A stretch of DNA of 43,991 nucleotides from an uncultured Bacilli bacterium (GCA_934130105.1 CAKOXL010000008.1:1-43991); one strand, 5' to 3'; counted from the first letter of the stretch, positions 33,258 to 41,312 are shown. Notes: a model not told the origin generated them from the sequence alone. Made by a program: numbers and translations.

Positions 33258-33267
33258 CGGTCTTTTA
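33241..33267. terminator. Bidirectional terminator
   Basis: TAAAAGACCGT (33241-33251), loop ATTTA, ACGGTCTTTTA (33257-33267), a perfect 11-bp stem between convergent genes and overlapping the stop of the 110-residue protein. Confidence 0.9.
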
Positions 33268-33696
33268 TTAACTACAAGCAATAAATGTATCTGGTAAACA
33301 TCTTAGTGCTCCTACACAATTTAAGTTGATTGTAAAGAATGTTTCTGTTGGGATATAAGGAGTAGAGGAAACGGTAGAACTATCAGGGTTTGGAGCTAAA
33401 ACTCTACAAGTTGCACAACATCCTTCTACGTGTTCACATCTAAATACTGAACTAACATCACTACTTCCATTTAAGGTATAAGGGAATGTCCACAAACTTC
33501 CACTAGAGCAGTGGTAGAAAGTAACTGGTCTTGTGTTATAGCAAACTGTTGCAGGAGTAGGTCCTAAAAATGGACGATCACAGCCATCACCTAAGCAGTC
33601 AAATTTTTCACTGCGTTCTTGTAGTTTTACAATTACTTCTAGGATGTTTGCTAAGCAGCAGTTCTCATTAGTAGTATTGTTTTGATCTTGACACAT
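33268..33696 (-). CDS. Spore coat protein, CotY/CotZ family
   Basis: 142 residues, SD AAAGGAGG. Cys-rich small protein: CLANILEVIVKLQERSEKFD is the conserved N-terminal helix of the CotY/CotZ family, followed by CLGDGCDRPFLGP, VTFYHCSSGSLW, VFRCEHVEGCCATCRVLAP and FFTINLNCVGALRCLPDTFI. Cys pairs cross-link the outer coat crust in relatives. It is strong evidence that the organism makes endospores. It is monocistronic, with a promoter region of about 190 nt before the EIIB-like gene. It is on the opposite strand to that gene. Confidence 0.92.
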   Translation of the reverse strand: MCQDQNNTTNENCCLANILEVIVKLQERSEKFDCLGDGCDRPFLGPTPATVCYNTRPVTFYHCSSGSLWTFPYTLNGSSDVSSVFRCEHVEGCCATCRVLAPNPDSSTVSSTPYIPTETFFTINLNCVGALRCLPDTFIACS

Positions 33697-33880
33697 AATA
33701 AATGCCTCCTTTCATAGCATTTGATAATTATTGAAATTAACTAATTTCTAGATAATAAAAATTCTATAGCATTATGTACTCCTTTATAATTATCTAGTAT
33801 AAGATATTCAAAAATTAGTACTTTGGTGTATTATTATTACCCATTTTTAAAAGGGACTATCTTTTTATTTTAAAATATTA

Positions 33881-33886
33881 TATAAT
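33881..33886 (+). promoter_or_regulatory. -10 box TATAAT
   Basis: TATAAT 16 nt before the ATG at 33903; SD GGTGATT. Confidence 0.45.
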
Positions 33887-33902
33887 GTATTTGGTGATTA
33901 AA

Positions 33903-34217
33903 ATGGATTATTTACAATATGTTATTATTGTAGTTGTATTTATAATAATTTTATTAGCAATATTAAAGTCAATGAAAAAGGATGCTCATTTGGAGCTTAA
34001 TAAACTAGTAGAGTATTTAGGTGGTAAAGATAATATTATTTCAACAGAGACTAGTTTATCTAGATTTAAGGTTACTTTAAAGGATGTTAGTATTGTTAAT
34101 AAAGAAGCAATACAAAAATTAGGTGCTAAGGGTATTGTAGAAATTGATAATCAATTAAAAATAATTTTAGGACCTGATAGTAAACAGTTAAAAAAATATA
34201 TTGATGGACTAAAATAA
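33903..34217 (+). CDS. Membrane-tethered PTS EIIB-like domain lacking the active Cys
   Basis: 104 residues from the ATG at 33903 (SD GGTGAT; an in-frame ATG at 33885 lies before the SD). One N-terminal membrane helix (YVIIVVVFIIILLAILKSM), then an EIIB glucose-type domain: LNKLVEYLGGKDNIISTETS, LSRFKVTLKDVSIVNKEAIQ and KLGAKGIVEIDNQLKIILG. In true EIIB the motif is C-I-T-R-L-R, where Cys takes the phosphoryl group; here it is S-L-S-R-F-K. It therefore cannot phosphorylate sugars as a PTS component and is likely a sensor or structural piece. It precedes the kinase gene by 83 nt. Confidence 0.8.
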   Translation: MDYLQYVIIVVVFIIILLAILKSMKKDAHLELNKLVEYLGGKDNIISTETSLSRFKVTLKDVSIVNKEAIQKLGAKGIVEIDNQLKIILGPDSKQLKKYIDGLK

Positions 34218-34241
34218 ACAAATTTCTAGGTATTATGTCAA

Positions 34242-34262
34242 AAAACGACATTTTTCGACAAT
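34242..34262 (+). promoter_or_regulatory. Predicted tandem Spo0A boxes upstream of the kinase gene
   Basis: TTTTCGACAAT at 34252-34262 is the reverse complement of ATTGTCGAAAA, matching the Spo0A-box consensus (TTTGTCGAAAA) at 10 of 11 bases. A second CGACA at 34246-34250 lies exactly 10 bp upstream of the CGACA at 34256-34260, the helical spacing of tandem 0A boxes. The pair overlaps the -35 region for the TATAAT at 34272-34277. Confidence 0.55.
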
Positions 34263-34271
34263 TAAAATACA

Positions 34272-34277
34272 TATAAT
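34272..34277 (+). promoter_or_regulatory. -10 box TATAAT of the kinase gene
   Basis: TATAAT 23 nt before the ATG at 34301. The expected -35 position falls within the predicted Spo0A boxes. Confidence 0.5.
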
Positions 34278-34300
34278 GGTAATGGAAAGAGGGCTGTTAT

Positions 34301-35452
34301 ATGTATTTTTTTCGTTCTGTAATTTTAATTTTAATAACGATTTTATCTAGTTTTATAGTTTATCAATATTTAACTTGTAAAAATATTAAGAAAGATATTA
34401 TTTTTATATATTTAGTATTTCTTCAAGCAATTTTGGTTTTATTTAGTGGTAATGTAGTTGTTTCTATATTTTTAGATTTTCCTTGCTTTATAGCTTATAT
34501 GTTAAAAAAGAGAAGGGAAGCTTTAATTTTATCAATAATTAATGTTTTATTTTATGCAATTACGTTTAAAATCAGTTGGTTATATTATTTAATATATATT
34601 TTTTATTTTATTATTGATTATATACTTAGAAATAATAGTAAATTATCAATTAAAGTATTAGTATTATCTAAAACGTTTTTAACTAGTTTTGTTTATTTTT
34701 TGTATTTTGAACATAGTAGTATTTATTTATTATATATTATCTTTATTTTCTTATATTTTTACTTATTATTAAATATCGTTTACAATTTCTTTAAATATTA
34801 TAATGAAAAGAAGAATAATGATAATATTATTTTTCAGATTGCTCATGAAGTTAAAAATCCGATTGCTGTATGTAAGGGTTATTTAGATATGCTTGATTTA
34901 AAGAAACAGGATAAAGTTAATAAATATATTCCAATAGTACGCAGTGAAATGAGTAGAGCTTTAACTATAATGGATGATTTTCTAAATCTCAAGAGGCTTA
35001 GTATTAATAAGGGAATTATGGATATGATGATGTTATTAGAAGATGTTTCTATTACTATGGAATCTATTTTAAAAAATAAACATGTAAGTTTGAGTTTACC
35101 AGAAATTGATGATGAGGTGTTATTAGAAGCTGATTATGATAGATTAAAACAGGTTTTTATTAATTTGATTAAGAACTCATATGAAGCAAATAGTAAAAAT
35201 ATAAAAATCGATTTATTTACAAAAAAGAATAGGTTAGTAGTAACAATTTTAGATGATGGTGATGGTATTAGTGAGAGTGATTTGAAAAGAATTGGTCAAC
35301 TTTTTTATACAACTAAATCTAAAGGAAATGGAATTGGAATTAGTATATTAAAAGAGATTATAAAGCTTCATGATGGTGATGTTTTATATGATTCTAAAGT
35401 AGGTGTTGGTACTAAGGTAACTATTGAATTACCATCTTATATAAATTTTTAA
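34301..35452 (+). CDS. Membrane sensor histidine kinase, sporulation-kinase (KinB) like
   Basis: 383 residues, SD GAGGG. Residues 1-165 contain about five or six membrane helices with almost no extracytoplasmic domain. The H-box is IAHEVKNPIAVCKGYLDMLD (phospho-His 182). The HATPase part has FINLIKNSYEANSK (N box), ILDDGDGIS (G1), and the ATP lid FYTTKSKGNGIGISILKE (F/G2). Layout (membrane helices, HAEVKNP, GNGIGI) matches KinB-type sporulation kinases that feed the Spo0F/Spo0B/Spo0A relay. No response regulator gene is adjacent. It has a predicted Spo0A-controlled promoter, implying feedback. KinB identity is inferred. Confidence 0.85.
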   Translation: MYFFRSVILILITILSSFIVYQYLTCKNIKKDIIFIYLVFLQAILVLFSGNVVVSIFLDFPCFIAYMLKKRREALILSIINVLFYAITFKISWLYYLIYIFYFIIDYILRNNSKLSIKVLVLSKTFLTSFVYFLYFEHSSIYLLYIIFIFLYFYLLLNIVYNFFKYYNEKKNNDNIIFQIAHEVKNPIAVCKGYLDMLDLKKQDKVNKYIPIVRSEMSRALTIMDDFLNLKRLSINKGIMDMMMLLEDVSITMESILKNKHVSLSLPEIDDEVLLEADYDRLKQVFINLIKNSYEANSKNIKIDLFTKKNRLVVTILDDGDGISESDLKRIGQLFYTTKSKGNGIGISILKEIIKLHDGDVLYDSKVGVGTKVTIELPSYINF

Positions 35453-35471
35453 ATATTAAGTCAAAATAAAA

Positions 35472-35489
35472 AGAGCATTAAATTGCTCT
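35472..35489. terminator. Bidirectional terminator
   Basis: AGAGCA (35472-35477) and TGCTCT (35484-35489) with loop TTAAAT, A/T runs on both sides, between convergent kinase and def genes. Confidence 0.7.
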
Positions 35490-36023
35490 ATATTTTTCCA
35501 TGTTTTTATATGGATTTGCAGGATCAATTTTATCTACAAATAAAATACCATTCAAATGATCTATCTCGTGTTGAAAGGCTATAGCTAATTCTTCTCTTGC
35601 TCTAATTTTAATTTTATTACCGTCCATATCATATCCTTCAACGGTAACTCTTGCATATCTTGGTACTATTCCTTCACATTCACGGTTAACACTTAAGCAT
35701 CCTTCACCATCTTCAACGTAAATCATTTCAGTTGAATTTGATACTATTTTAGGATTAATTACGATATATGAATCAAAACCTTCTTCTACTTCTTGTACAA
35801 TTACTATATAACGTTTTAGTACACCTATTTGAACGGCTGCCATTCCCATACCAGGTCGTAAATCATATTTTTTAGCTTTTTCTTCAATCTGGCTATTTAC
35901 CAAATATTCTTCCATTAGTTCGATATTTTTAATATCTTCTTTACTTAATGGAAAGGTAACTTCTTCGCTTACTAAATGTAGTCGTTTATCCTTTTCATCT
36001 AATATATCTTTCATTTTTAACAT
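35478..36023 (-). CDS. def: Peptide deformylase
   Basis: 181 residues, minus strand, SD GGTGAT. It removes the formyl group from nascent proteins. The three metal motifs are GMGMAAVQIG (motif 1, GxGxAAxQxG), EGCLSV (motif 2, Cys ligand) and QHEIDHLNG (motif 3, HExxH). The insert between motifs and the Val-rich region fit type 2 enzymes of Gram-positive bacteria. It is monocistronic and converges with the kinase gene. Confidence 0.95.
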   Translation of the reverse strand: MLKMKDILDEKDKRLHLVSEEVTFPLSKEDIKNIELMEEYLVNSQIEEKAKKYDLRPGMGMAAVQIGVLKRYIVIVQEVEEGFDSYIVINPKIVSNSTEMIYVEDGEGCLSVNRECEGIVPRYARVTVEGYDMDGNKIKIRAREELAIAFQHEIDHLNGILFVDKIDPANPYKNMEKYRAI

Positions 36024-36177
36024 ATAATCACCACTTCTGTATGTATTTTATCACTGTTTTTTATATTTGTGAAGAAATTAAACAAAAGAATAGTGATAAT
36101 TATATTTTAGTTAAATGTAGGATGTTAATAATTTTTATGATATTTATTATCTATTTTATTTTTTATCATAAAGAAAA

Positions 36178-36200
36178 AAAGCAGTTTAATTAACTGCTTT
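36178..36200 (-). terminator. Terminator of the YjcZ-like gene
   Basis: AAAGCAGTT (36178-36186) and AACTGCTTT (36192-36200); on the minus strand followed by TTTTTTTC. Confidence 0.8.
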
Positions 36201-36203
36201 TAT

Positions 36204-36377
36204 TTAACGACTGAATCTAGAACCAATAACTATTACTAGTAAAATAAATAATACTAGTACAATAGCGTAATTAGAATTGTTACCATAACTGTATGTTGGA
36301 TAGTATGGAGCATATGCTGGAGTAGAGTATCCGCCACAGCCACAGCTAGAGCCATAGTTTCCTCCGTAATTATACAT
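36204..36377 (-). CDS. YjcZ-family-like small sporulation protein
   Basis: 57 residues from the ATG at 36375-36377, SD AAGGAGGG; the longer frame upstream overlaps this SD. MYNYGGNYGSSCGCGGYSTP is a Gly/Tyr/Cys-rich cytosolic or surface tail and NYAIVLVLFILLVIVIGSRF a single C-terminal membrane helix. This is the layout of the YjcZ/sporulation mini-protein family found in spore-forming Bacilli. It is close to the CotY/CotZ-like gene (2.5 kb). Function unknown in relatives. Confidence 0.8.
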   Translation of the reverse strand: MYNYGGNYGSSCGCGGYSTPAYAPYYPTYSYGNNSNYAIVLVLFILLVIVIGSRFSR

Positions 36378-36493
36378 AACTTTTCCCTCCTTTTTGTTAT
36401 CTAATATAAAATATTCCAAATGCCCTATAAATGTTATTATAAATGTCTATTAAGCATCTTAATATTTAAAAAATATAATTTTTGTGTTATTAT

Positions 36494-36507
36494 ATTGTTA
36501 TAACAAT
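36494..36507 (+). promoter_or_regulatory. Extended -10 within a 14-bp palindrome
   Basis: ATTGTTATAACAAT is a perfect 14-bp palindrome; TG-T-TATAAC inside it fits the extended -10 for the SEDS gene at 36524 (19 nt). It may be a coincidence of the promoter or an operator. Confidence 0.45.
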
Positions 36508-36523
36508 AGTAAGGAAGATAGTT

Positions 36524-37681
36524 ATGAAGAAAATATTAAAGAATTTAGATATGCCTTTACTAATTATATCGTTTATCTTATTTGTATTTGGGCTTATTAT
36601 GATTTTTTCGGCTTCTAATATTACAGCATTTATGAAATATTCAGCAAGCCCATATCGTTACTTTTTTAAACAAAGTATCTTTTTAATTATAAGTATAGTT
36701 CTCAGTTTGTTTTTAATTAGATTTCATAGTAAGAGTTATTTTTTCTTAACTAGTATAGCCGTTTATTTGATAGTGATTATCTTATTTTTATTACGAATGT
36801 ATGGTACTATTAAGAATAGGGCTATTAGTTGGATTAGTTTGGGATTCTTTTCTATTCAACCTAGTGAATTTGCAAAAATTATTATTATAGTTTGGTTAGC
36901 ATCGTATTATGACAAATATAAAGATAGTCTAAATAAATATTTAAGGGTATTATATCCGATGGCGGTATCTTTTATTATAGCAGTACTAATTTTTGTTCAG
37001 CCAGATCTTGGAACAACAATCATTTTTACATTGTTAGTAGCTAGTATATTTTTTACATCACCCATTTCTAAGGAAATTAGGAATAAAATATTAGTAATTG
37101 TTGTATCTTTTGTTTTGATTTGTGCTTTGGTGTTTGTTGGCGGTGGCAATAAACTTTTAACAGAAGGCCAGTTATCACGTTTTGACTTCACTGAACCATG
37201 TAGTACTGAAAAGTTTTATGGTAATGGTAATCAGGTTTGTAATGGATATATAGCTATTAATCATGGTGGATTATTTGGTGTTGGTTTAGGTAATAGTACC
37301 CAAAAGTATCTTTATTTACCAGAAGCACATACTGATTTTATTTTCGCTATTATTGTTGAAGAGTTGGGCTTTGTTGGTGCTATTTCTATTTTTATTCTTT
37401 ACTTTTTACTTATTGGACGCATTATTAAAATCGGAAGAGAAAGCTATAATACTAGAGGCTTTTTGATTTGTATGGGTGTAACTGCTTATTTGTTACTTCA
37501 TATATTTGTTAATTTAGGTGGTATTTTTGGAATAATGCCAATGACTGGTGTACCACTTCCTTTTATGAGTTATGGTGGTAGTTTTTCAATGTGTTTGGTT
37601 TTATCTTTAACGTTTGTTCAAAGAGTAAATGTTGAAAATAAGTTCTATCAAGAAAAAAATAAGAAAAAGTTAAGTAAATGA
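36524..37681 (+). CDS. SEDS-family protein, FtsW/SpoVE/RodA
   Basis: 385 residues from the ATG at 36524 (SD AAGGAAG); the in-frame GTG at 36482 lies upstream of the promoter. About ten membrane helices. Motifs: RAISWISLGFFSIQPSEFAK, FVQPDLGTTII, GYIAINHGGLFGVGLGNSTQ (G-L-G-x-S), LYLPEAHTDFIFAIIVEELG with catalytic-type Asp, and MTGVPLPFMSYGGSFSM. Longer and with EAHTDFIFA compared with the RodA-like protein at 31715, it looks like FtsW or SpoVE. In a spore former SpoVE is possible. Cysteines in the EPCSTEKFYGNGNQVC loop are unusual and could form an external disulfide. Confidence 0.92.
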   Translation: MKKILKNLDMPLLIISFILFVFGLIMIFSASNITAFMKYSASPYRYFFKQSIFLIISIVLSLFLIRFHSKSYFFLTSIAVYLIVIILFLLRMYGTIKNRAISWISLGFFSIQPSEFAKIIIIVWLASYYDKYKDSLNKYLRVLYPMAVSFIIAVLIFVQPDLGTTIIFTLLVASIFFTSPISKEIRNKILVIVVSFVLICALVFVGGGNKLLTEGQLSRFDFTEPCSTEKFYGNGNQVCNGYIAINHGGLFGVGLGNSTQKYLYLPEAHTDFIFAIIVEELGFVGAISIFILYFLLIGRIIKIGRESYNTRGFLICMGVTAYLLLHIFVNLGGIFGIMPMTGVPLPFMSYGGSFSMCLVLSLTFVQRVNVENKFYQEKNKKKLSK

Positions 37682-37692
37682 CAAAAAAGTAT

Positions 37693-37721
37693 AAATAATC
37701 TCTTATAGGAGGTTATTTTTT
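37693..37721 (+). terminator. Hairpin that contains the comEA Shine-Dalgarno
   Basis: AAATAATCTC (37693-37702) pairs with GAGGTTATTT (37709-37718) over 10 bp with one G-U, loop TTATAG, then TTT and the comEA ATG at 37722. AGGAGG at 37707-37712 sits in the loop and 3' arm. It reads as a terminator of the SEDS gene and can also sequester the ribosome site. Confidence 0.6.
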
Positions 37722-38477
37722 ATGGATAAATTTACATGTTTAAAAGAATTTTTGTTTGCAAAAAAATATTATATTATGGGGGTAGGCTTTTTACTTTTAA
37801 TTGTTCTAATTGGTATTTTATGTAGTAGTAGTTTTGTTAGTGATAAAGGTGATATTAATTATGTGAATGATGATAATGATAATATTTTATTAAGTGATGA
37901 TGATATTTCAGAGGAAGACGAAACAGTAGTATGTTTTGTTAGTGTTGATATTAAAGGAGAAGTAAAAAATCCTGGTGTTTATAAAGTAGAATGTGATAAA
38001 AGAGTAGAAGATGTCATTAACTTAGCTGGTGGATTAACAGCTAATGGTGATACAACAGTTTTAAATTTAGGCAAGAAAATAAAAGATGAAATGGTAATTA
38101 TTGTTTATTCTAAGAGTGAGGTTAAAAATTTTATTTCAACTAAAAATCAAGAAGAGCAAAAAGTAGATGGTTGTCTTAATAAGAATGAAATTAAAAATGA
38201 TGCTTGTATTAAAAGTGATGAGTTACTTGATACTTCTACTAGTGATAGTGAAGATGATGACATTATTGGAGATACACCGGTTAATCTTATGGTTTCAATT
38301 AATACAGCTAGTAAAGAGGAGTTAATGAGTTTATCCGGTATAGGTGAGAGTAAAGCACAAAGTATTATTAATTACCGAAATCAGTATGGAAGTTTTAAGA
38401 AACTAGAAGAGATAAAAAACGTTAAAGGTATTGGCGATAGTGTTTTTGAAAAAATTAAAGATAATATTACATTGTAA
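37722..38477 (+). CDS. comEA: Competence DNA receptor ComEA
   Basis: 251 residues. N-terminal membrane helix at about 18-36 (YIMGVGFLLLIVLIGILC). SLBB domain at about 70-130 (VSVDIKGEVKNPGVYKVECD; EDVINLAGGLTANGDTTVLN). An acidic linker, then paired HhH motifs at the C-terminus (INTASKEELMSLSGIGESKA, SIINYRNQYGSFKKLEEI, VKGIGDSVFEKIKDNITL) for DNA binding outside the membrane. It delivers DNA to ComEC, encoded next with the two genes overlapping. Confidence 0.95.
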   Translation: MDKFTCLKEFLFAKKYYIMGVGFLLLIVLIGILCSSSFVSDKGDINYVNDDNDNILLSDDDISEEDETVVCFVSVDIKGEVKNPGVYKVECDKRVEDVINLAGGLTANGDTTVLNLGKKIKDEMVIIVYSKSEVKNFISTKNQEEQKVDGCLNKNEIKNDACIKSDELLDTSTSDSEDDDIIGDTPVNLMVSINTASKEELMSLSGIGESKAQSIINYRNQYGSFKKLEEIKNVKGIGDSVFEKIKDNITL

Positions 38478-40533
38478 CTATATCTATTTACTTTTATTTT
38501 TAATTACATTAGTTTATAGTTTTATTTATATATGTGTTATTAATCATAATAGTTTACTTAATAGTAATATGGATACGTTTTCTGGAAAAATAACTAGTAT
38601 AAAAATAAATGATAATTTACTTAAAATGGAGTTAAATGGTGTAGAAAAAATAATAGCTAATTATTATTTTAAAGATGATGATGAAAAGACTTTTTTTATA
38701 ACAAATTACGAACTTGGTGATATTATCTCGGTTAAGGGTGAGTTTTCGATTCCTAAAAATAATACTGTACCATCTACTTTTAACTATAAAAAGTATTTAG
38801 AAAGAAAAAATATTTATTATTTAATTAGTGTTGATAGTTATGAAAAAATTAAAGATAATACGAGCATATTTTATAAAATTAAAAATTTAGTTATTAGGCA
38901 TATTAGTAATTACAAGAGTAGTAGTTATTTATATGTATTTATTTTAGGTAGTACGGATTTTGTTAGTGCTAATTCTTTAAGTAGTTATCAAGAAAATGGA
39001 ATTAGTCATCTATTAGCTATTTCTGGCATGCACATTTCATTACTTAGTGGTATCATTATCTTTTTATTAAAAAAATTAAAGATTAATGAATTTGCTAGTT
39101 ATTTGGTAACTATATTATTCTTAATATTCTATATGTTTTTATTAGGAAGTACAGCTTCTGTTAGTAGAAGTGTTATCTTTTTTAGCTTACTTGGAATTAA
39201 TAAAATACTAGATTTTAAGATTGAAACAATTAAGATAGTTATTTTAACATTTTGTATTTTGGTTTTAGGTAATCCGAATATTTTATTTGATATTGGTTTT
39301 GAGTTTTCTTTTGTTGTTAGTTTTTATTTAATTTTTGCACAAAATAAATTGAAAAGTAAAAATTATTTTATTAGTTTATTTAAAGTATCAGCCATTAGTT
39401 TTCTAGTAAGCCTACCAATTACTATTTATTATTTTTATCAAATAAACTTTTTAAGTGTCGTTTTAAATTTATTGTTTGTACCATTTGTTTCAATAATTAT
39501 TTTTCCTTTTGCTATTATCACTTTCTTATTTCCTATATTTGATTCTTTATTTTTTTCGCTTGCTTTGATTATGGAAAAAATGTCACATATATTTAATCAA
39601 ATAGCTATTTTTAAGTTAAGCTTTATGAAGCCTAGTTTATTATGGATGATTGTTTATTATCTATTTTTAACTGTTTATATATATAATCAAAAAATAGGTG
39701 AAATTATTTTTATTGGAATATTACTATTTATTCAATATTTTCATTTATATATTTTTCCTAATGATTATTTTATTTATATTGATGTAGGGCAGGGAGATAG
39801 TGCCTTAATTAATATAGATAACAAAACTATATTGATTGATGTTGGTGGTAAGATTAATTCTAATAAGAATAATTCTGATATTTCTAAATCTTTAACAAAA
39901 AATACGATATTACCATTACTAAAATCATCTGGTATTAAAAAGATAGATTACTTGGTTTTAACGCATGGTGATTATGATCATATGGGTGAAGCTATTAATT
40001 TAGTTGAAAATTTTAAGATAAATAAGGTTATTTTTAATTGTGGAGATTTTAATGATTTAGAGAAAAATTTAATTAAAGTATTAAATAAAAGAAAGATAGA
40101 TTATTATTCTTGTATTGAAGAATTGAATATTGGTAAATATGAACTAACTTTTTTAAATACTAAAAAGTATGATAATGAAAATGATAATTCTAGTGTGATT
40201 TACATTAATTATAATAGTTATAAATTTTTGTTTATGGGTGATGCAAGTGTTGAAAGGGAAGAGGATATCTTAAAAAAATATAATCTTAAAGATATCGATT
40301 TCTTAAAAGTAGGGCATCATGGATCAAGTACATCGTCTAGTAAGAAATTTATAAATAGTATAAATCCCAAATATTCATTGATAAGTGTGGGTAAGAATAA
40401 TCATTATGGACACCCAAAAGAGTCAGTATTAGATAATTTAAGTAAAAGTATGATTTATAGAACTGATATAGATGGAAGTGTAGAAGTTAAATTTGGTAAA
40501 ACGGGGTATAAGATTCAAAATTATAGCCCTTAA
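38440..40533 (+). CDS. comEC: Competence DNA-channel protein ComEC/Rec2
   Basis: About 698 residues. No ATG is available near the N-terminus; GTG at 38440 is 11 nt after AAAGG, and TTG at 38431 or 38446 are alternatives. The gene starts inside the last 38 nt of comEA. Membrane segment at the start (YIYLLLFLITLVYSFIYICV), an OB-like domain (TFSGKITSIKINDNLLKMEL), competence core with HLLAISGMHISLLSGIIIFL and GSTASVSRSVIF, several more membrane spans, then a C-terminal metallo-beta-lactamase-like nuclease domain: YIDVGQGDSALI, LTHGDYDHMG and KVGHHGSSTSSS. It is full length, so DNA uptake is probably functional. Confidence 0.92.
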   Translation: MFLKKLKIILHCNYIYLLLFLITLVYSFIYICVINHNSLLNSNMDTFSGKITSIKINDNLLKMELNGVEKIIANYYFKDDDEKTFFITNYELGDIISVKGEFSIPKNNTVPSTFNYKKYLERKNIYYLISVDSYEKIKDNTSIFYKIKNLVIRHISNYKSSSYLYVFILGSTDFVSANSLSSYQENGISHLLAISGMHISLLSGIIIFLLKKLKINEFASYLVTILFLIFYMFLLGSTASVSRSVIFFSLLGINKILDFKIETIKIVILTFCILVLGNPNILFDIGFEFSFVVSFYLIFAQNKLKSKNYFISLFKVSAISFLVSLPITIYYFYQINFLSVVLNLLFVPFVSIIIFPFAIITFLFPIFDSLFFSLALIMEKMSHIFNQIAIFKLSFMKPSLLWMIVYYLFLTVYIYNQKIGEIIFIGILLFIQYFHLYIFPNDYFIYIDVGQGDSALINIDNKTILIDVGGKINSNKNNSDISKSLTKNTILPLLKSSGIKKIDYLVLTHGDYDHMGEAINLVENFKINKVIFNCGDFNDLEKNLIKVLNKRKIDYYSCIEELNIGKYELTFLNTKKYDNENDNSSVIYINYNSYKFLFMGDASVEREEDILKKYNLKDIDFLKVGHHGSSTSSSKKFINSINPKYSLISVGKNNHYGHPKESVLDNLSKSMIYRTDIDGSVEVKFGKTGYKIQNYSP

Positions 40534-40646
40534 AAAATATAATATTTATAATAGAAGTTAGAAATTTATATATAAAAATGTGTAACTTTTATTATTTGTT
40601 GCCATAATATATATTAGAATGCTTTAGGGCATTTTAATATAGATTT

Positions 40647-40668
40647 GGGGGATTTATTCCCTCTTTTT
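40647..40668 (+). terminator. Terminator after comEC
   Basis: GGGGGA (40647-40652) and TTCCCTC (40657-40663) form a 6-bp stem with one G-U, then TTTTTT. The rest of 40534-40780 is A/T-rich with no gene seen. Confidence 0.65.
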
Positions 40669-40780
40669 TAATGATACATTAATTTTTATCAATATTATAC
40701 TTAATTTAGTAATCTTGCATGAATTACATAAATATGATATTATTATCAGGTAGTGTAATGAAAAGTATGAGGTGTAGTGA

Positions 40781-41287
40781 ATGAGTAAATATTATGAAGA
40801 TAGTGATTATCTGAGTAAAGTATCTGATATATTGGAAAAGAGTGAATTCAAAAAAATGGAAGATATCGTTCACCATGGTGTTAATAGATTAGATCACTCA
40901 ATACGTGTTTCATATTATTCTTATCTTTTATCAAAATTCTTAAGATTAGATTCAGAAAAGGTTGCAAGGGCTGCATTACTACATGATTTCTTTTTTGAAG
41001 ATAATAGTGAGCTTAGTAGAAAAGATAGAATGATTACAATGGTTAAACATCCTAGTTATGCAGTATCAAATGCTAAAAAATATTTTGAAATATCGGAAAT
41101 GGAAGAAGATATTATTGCTTCTCATATGTTTCCAGTTGCACCTAGAGTTCCTAAATATTTAGAAAGCTGGTTAGTAGATTTAGTTGATGATATAGCATCA
41201 ATTTATGAAAGAAGTAGCGTAATTAGTAAACAGCTATCTACTGCAACTTGTTTTTTAGTAATGATTTTAGTAAACAATCTTCAATAA
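40781..41287 (+). CDS. HD-domain protein
   Basis: 168 residues, SD GAGGTG. HD ligands: KMEDIVHHGVNRLDHSIRVS (His), ARAALLHDFFFED (HD pair) and WLVDLVDDIASIYE (distal Asp). It belongs to the YfbR/5'-nucleotidase-like small HD group, but the substrate is not determinable. It is read alone between comEC and tRNA-Arg. The gene ends in a terminator. In contrast to the HD proteins at 3834 and 10640 it lies in the core region. Confidence 0.82.
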   Translation: MSKYYEDSDYLSKVSDILEKSEFKKMEDIVHHGVNRLDHSIRVSYYSYLLSKFLRLDSEKVARAALLHDFFFEDNSELSRKDRMITMVKHPSYAVSNAKKYFEISEMEEDIIASHMFPVAPRVPKYLESWLVDLVDDIASIYERSSVISKQLSTATCFLVMILVNNLQ

Positions 41288-41303
41288 TGATTGTTTTTTT
41301 TAA
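41272..41303 (+). terminator. Terminator after the HD gene
   Basis: AAACAATC (41272-41279) and GATTGTTT (41289-41296), loop of 9 nt, followed by TTTT; overlaps the stop codon. Confidence 0.8.
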
Positions 41304-41312
41304 GTTTTTTGA

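Noticed and set aside
33697..33800. CATAATGCTA-like element upstream of the CotY/CotZ-like gene as a SigK/SigE promoter
   Set aside because: Spacing within the -10 does not match CATA-N3-TA and no -35 partner is convincing; A/T-rich sequence gives such matches by chance.
40534..40780. Riboswitch or T-box leader before the HD gene
   Set aside because: Apart from the terminator at 40647-40668 and A/T-rich sequence, no conserved riboswitch core or specifier loop is visible.
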